In this document: positions 6,273-7,950 of the stretch, piece after piece | Numbering within the stretch: the stretch's first letter is position 1 | Layout: every line of letters starts with the position of its first letter | Assembly (NCBI GenBank): GCA_964635325.1 | Contig: CAZWOL010000088.1 | Location: 1-7,950 of the forward strand | Direction: 5' to 3' | DNA: 7,950 nucleotides | Source of the DNA: BOG-1112 sp964635325 | GTDB lineage: Bacteria > Bdellovibrionota_B > Oligoflexia > Oligoflexales > Bog-1112 | The notes under the pieces: model-generated | What the model saw: the letters and a program-made list of their open reading frames with translations, nothing else | Told to the model about the DNA's origin: nothing | Databases searched by the model: none | Made by a program: the position numbers and the translations under genes

Positions 6273-7565
6273 TCACTCATCGATCCGGAGAATGCACATC
6301 AATCCAGGAGCTGGAGCTGGGCCAGAAATTCCTTTTAATAAGCTAATATCAGGACGATTTGGAAATGTTATAGAGCTTGAAGGTGCTATCCAAGTTATTC
6401 TATATCGGTGTTCCGCAAAAGTAAAATATCCGAATGGAGGTTGTATAAGCACCTCTGATCCTAGGTGCATAAATTCAGTTGCTAAACCTGCTTCAACATA
6501 CAACCTTCCATTGTTTTTCAAAGCCTTAAGCAATTGCATAACAAAACTGGTTCTATCTTCTTGGGGTGCGTTTCGTAACGCCTCCCAAGCAAAAGATAAA
6601 GAAACCGTGCCAAGCATTACATCGATTGAGTTTTCACGCAAACCCATATGCTCAAAATCAGCATGAACTGTTTGTATATTCATAGGAGCTTGATCTGGTA
6701 TGAAGTCAAGGAATGATGTCAAAATTTCTCGACCTTCTGGCCAATTTGCAAAGTTGCTTTCTATGGAAAGAGTATGCTGGGCTCCGAACCTATTGTATTG
6801 CCATGTTCTTATGCCATCTAGAACACTTTGTGATCCATCGACAATTACGAAAGAATCTTGTGGCCTTATGAAGGCGGATGTTTCAACAACTTGTGGAGAA
6901 TACTCGAAATCTTGCTCATATTCGTCCGGTGTGCCTGGGTTAAAAGTGAGGGATGTTTGCAGAGATCCTGGTCCAAAGAGGACCCAGGTTCGAGGTGATG
7001 AATTATCAATGAGCCCATCGTCAGAGCTTGCTAATGGATAAGCTTGCATTAAATCATGAATCATTCGGCCAAAACGAAGATCTGCAGTAAATGTACGACT
7101 CTCAGTAAGGCTAGATGCTTGCGTTGCCCAGACCACATTTTGGTTTTGAGGAATTTCAGTGGGATGTTGATCTGATACGCAATGACATACTTGTGGTGTT
7201 ATGCGAGTCTTTTCGTCAGCATTGTTTCCTTCTGGAAGATCGGAGTTGTGGAAGGAACTTGGGCTGGAGTCTGTGCTTTTTACATCTCTTCCTGGCAGAG
7301 TGGTTGGTCGGGTTTTTTTTAAAAAGTGAACAAGTTTGGTGAGGGCGATGGTAGAAATAGTTCCAATGATTGGGGCAGCTGCTGCTATTGGGGTGTTGAA
7401 GAGAATGTCCTTCGCCCATTCGATGTAACTCTGCTGGGTCTTAGAATCAGATGTTGGGGAGTGCGTTTGACTTTTGGGCGCTTGCTGTAACTTGATTTGT
7501 GAATAGGCTGGGAGTGCAAGTTCCCATGCAATAAGGAAAAAAATAGTACGTGAAAGATAATTCAT
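6273..7565 (-). CDS. Membrane-attached protein with a degenerate SAM-methyltransferase-like domain
   Basis: The protein has 430 residues; the ATG at 7565-7563 is preceded by AGGA at 9 bases. Residues 1-22 form a Sec-type signal or anchor (NYLSRTIFFLIAWELALPAYS, possible cleavage before Gln23). A second hydrophobic segment (about 54-82, Ala/Ile-rich) ends in KKTR. A low-complexity Ser/Pro/Asp linker (about 85-140) contains CHC (127-129). The C-terminal part resembles class I methyltransferases: WVLFGPGS (194-201) at motif I, VIVDGSQSVLDGIR (240-253) at the acidic strand-2 position, VHADFEHMGLRENSIDVMLG (300-319) at motifs III-IV and LLKALKNNGRLYVEAG (345-360) after it. Motif I lacks its usual acidic residue and is about 40 residues from strand 2, so SAM binding is uncertain. 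The positive charges after the second membrane segment predict that the domain faces the cytoplasm. No substrate can be proposed. It is convergent with the copper ATPase and starts 1 base after the mepB remnant. Confidence 0.72.
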   Translation of the reverse strand: MNYLSRTIFFLIAWELALPAYSQIKLQQAPKSQTHSPTSDSKTQQSYIEWAKDILFNTPIAAAAPIIGTISTIALTKLVHFLKKTRPTTLPGRDVKSTDSSPSSFHNSDLPEGNNADEKTRITPQVCHCVSDQHPTEIPQNQNVVWATQASSLTESRTFTADLRFGRMIHDLMQAYPLASSDDGLIDNSSPRTWVLFGPGSLQTSLTFNPGTPDEYEQDFEYSPQVVETSAFIRPQDSFVIVDGSQSVLDGIRTWQYNRFGAQHTLSIESNFANWPEGREILTSFLDFIPDQAPMNIQTVHADFEHMGLRENSIDVMLGTVSLSFAWEALRNAPQEDRTSFVMQLLKALKNNGRLYVEAGLATEFMHLGSEVLIQPPFGYFTFAEHRYRITWIAPSSSITFPNRPDISLLKGISGPAPAPGLMCILRIDE

Positions 7566-7566
7566 G

Positions 7567-7946
7567 TCAACAGTTCCTAGATATTTTTATAAGGCTTATA
7601 TGGCTACACTGAGATTTCGAAAGATATCGTACATATACTATCTCTCGAACCGGATGGCCAGGGGAAATTTTTCGATACAGCAACGTCCGTGGAAGTTGAA
7701 AATCATCTTCGACGTCAAATGGCTGAATAGGCCCATTGCTTTTTCTCTTCCAGAAGGTCATGAACTGGTCGGTCTTTTTAGGGGTTGTTTTTGCAGCTCG
7801 AAATTTAACACGTGCTCCATCAAGCTCAAATGTGCATGCAACGTATCTTGACTCTCAAGCTCCGGCTCTACTTGCGAGAAATGCATCTTGCATGGTTTAT
7901 AAATTAGCTCGTGTATTGCAATCAAATCGGGGTGAATTCTATTCAT
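7567..7946 (-). pseudogene. mepB: Frameshifted, C-terminally eroded MepB-family gene
   Basis: Two minus-strand frames together give a MepB-family (PF08877-like) protein. The first runs from ATG 7946: HPDLIAIHELIYKPCKMHFS, then QVEPELE. The second, open from about 7854, continues SRYVACTFELDGARVKFRAA, then KTTPKKTDQFMTFWKRK. The family pattern is a Y-x-P-C segment, then ES..Y.AC.F.L.G, then FR.AK.TP.K..QF...WKR. The break falls in GAGAG (7856-7852), where one base is missing or a GA pair has been duplicated. After residue ~83 (PFDVEDDF) the expected GQFVFPK-like and C-terminal segments are not recognisable in any frame, so a further deletion or decay is likely. The joined product is about 125 residues against roughly 140-170 for the family. 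MepB function is poorly defined; the name comes from a gene next to the MepA efflux pump of Staphylococcus. The true start may lie beyond the right edge. A sequencing error could explain the frameshift but not the C-terminus. Confidence 0.7.
7586..7600 (-). promoter_or_regulatory. Weak candidate -10 elements for the membrane methyltransferase-like gene
   Basis: TATAAA (7591-7586) and TATAAG (7600-7595) on the minus strand lie 20-35 bases before the ATG at 7565. No good -35 is found at standard spacing. They fall inside the mepB remnant, so a promoter here would have arisen in decayed coding sequence. Confidence 0.22.
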
Positions 7947-7950
7947 GTTA

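Noticed and set aside
6270..6286. GGATC/GATCC inverted repeat near the convergent stops
   Set aside because: It has a 5-bp stem with no T-tract and lies partly in the end of the coding sequence, so it is likely chance.
6292..7342. Several plus-strand frames of 75-124 codons opposite the methyltransferase-like gene
   Set aside because: They are antisense shadows. The minus-strand 430-codon frame has a signal peptide, a ribosome site and domain motifs.
7813..7821. Placing the mepB frameshift at the TTGATGGAGCA site
   Set aside because: The second frame is open further upstream and reads SRYVACTFELDG, a better family match, so the shift must lie at 7852-7856.
7564..7851. 95-codon plus-strand frame over the right end
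   Set aside because: It is antisense to the mepB remnant, whose minus-strand translation matches a family far better, and it has no ribosome site of note.

Overview
The window is about 43% GC by eye and comes from a Gram-negative bacterium: the multicopper oxidase carries what looks like an outer-membrane beta-barrel domain ending in Phe, and the other exported proteins have Sec-type signals. I cannot name the genus. The gene mix and the odd domain fusions would fit a Bdellovibrionota/Oligoflexia-like or other deltaproteobacterial genome, but that is only an impression.

Layout, left to right. (1) Positions 1-854, minus strand: the N-terminal 284 residues of a cytoplasmic PAS-domain sensor protein that runs off the left edge. 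(2) 855-1081: a 227-base intergenic stretch with one imperfect inverted repeat. (3) 1082-3271, minus strand: a periplasmic PcoA/CopA-type multicopper oxidase with a His-rich insert and a C-terminal CopB-like outer-membrane domain, fusing two proteins that are usually separate. (4) 3272-3374: a compact divergent promoter region in which one G-tract (CsoR-type) operator lies in the spacer of both opposing promoters. (5) 3375-3680, plus strand: a CsoR-family copper-sensing repressor. (6) 3700-6066, plus strand: a Cu(I)-exporting P1B-type ATPase with YHS and heavy-metal-binding (HMBD) domains in place of the usual HMA domains. (7) 6067-6272: a short region with a possible 47-codon gene. (8) 6273-7565, minus strand: a 430-residue protein with an N-terminal signal/anchor, a second membrane segment and a degenerate methyltransferase-like domain. 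(9) 7567-7946, minus strand: a MepB-family gene broken by a frameshift and apparently eroded at its C-terminus.

Sections 3-6 form a self-contained copper-resistance module. The inferred logic is that excess cytoplasmic Cu(I) binds the Cys-His-Cys site of CsoR and releases it from the shared operator. This derepresses, on one side, csoR plus the ATPase that pumps Cu(I) out of the cytoplasm and, on the other, the oxidase that binds and oxidises Cu(I) in the periplasm. The flanking PAS sensor, the membrane methyltransferase-like protein and the mepB remnant have no evident link to copper.
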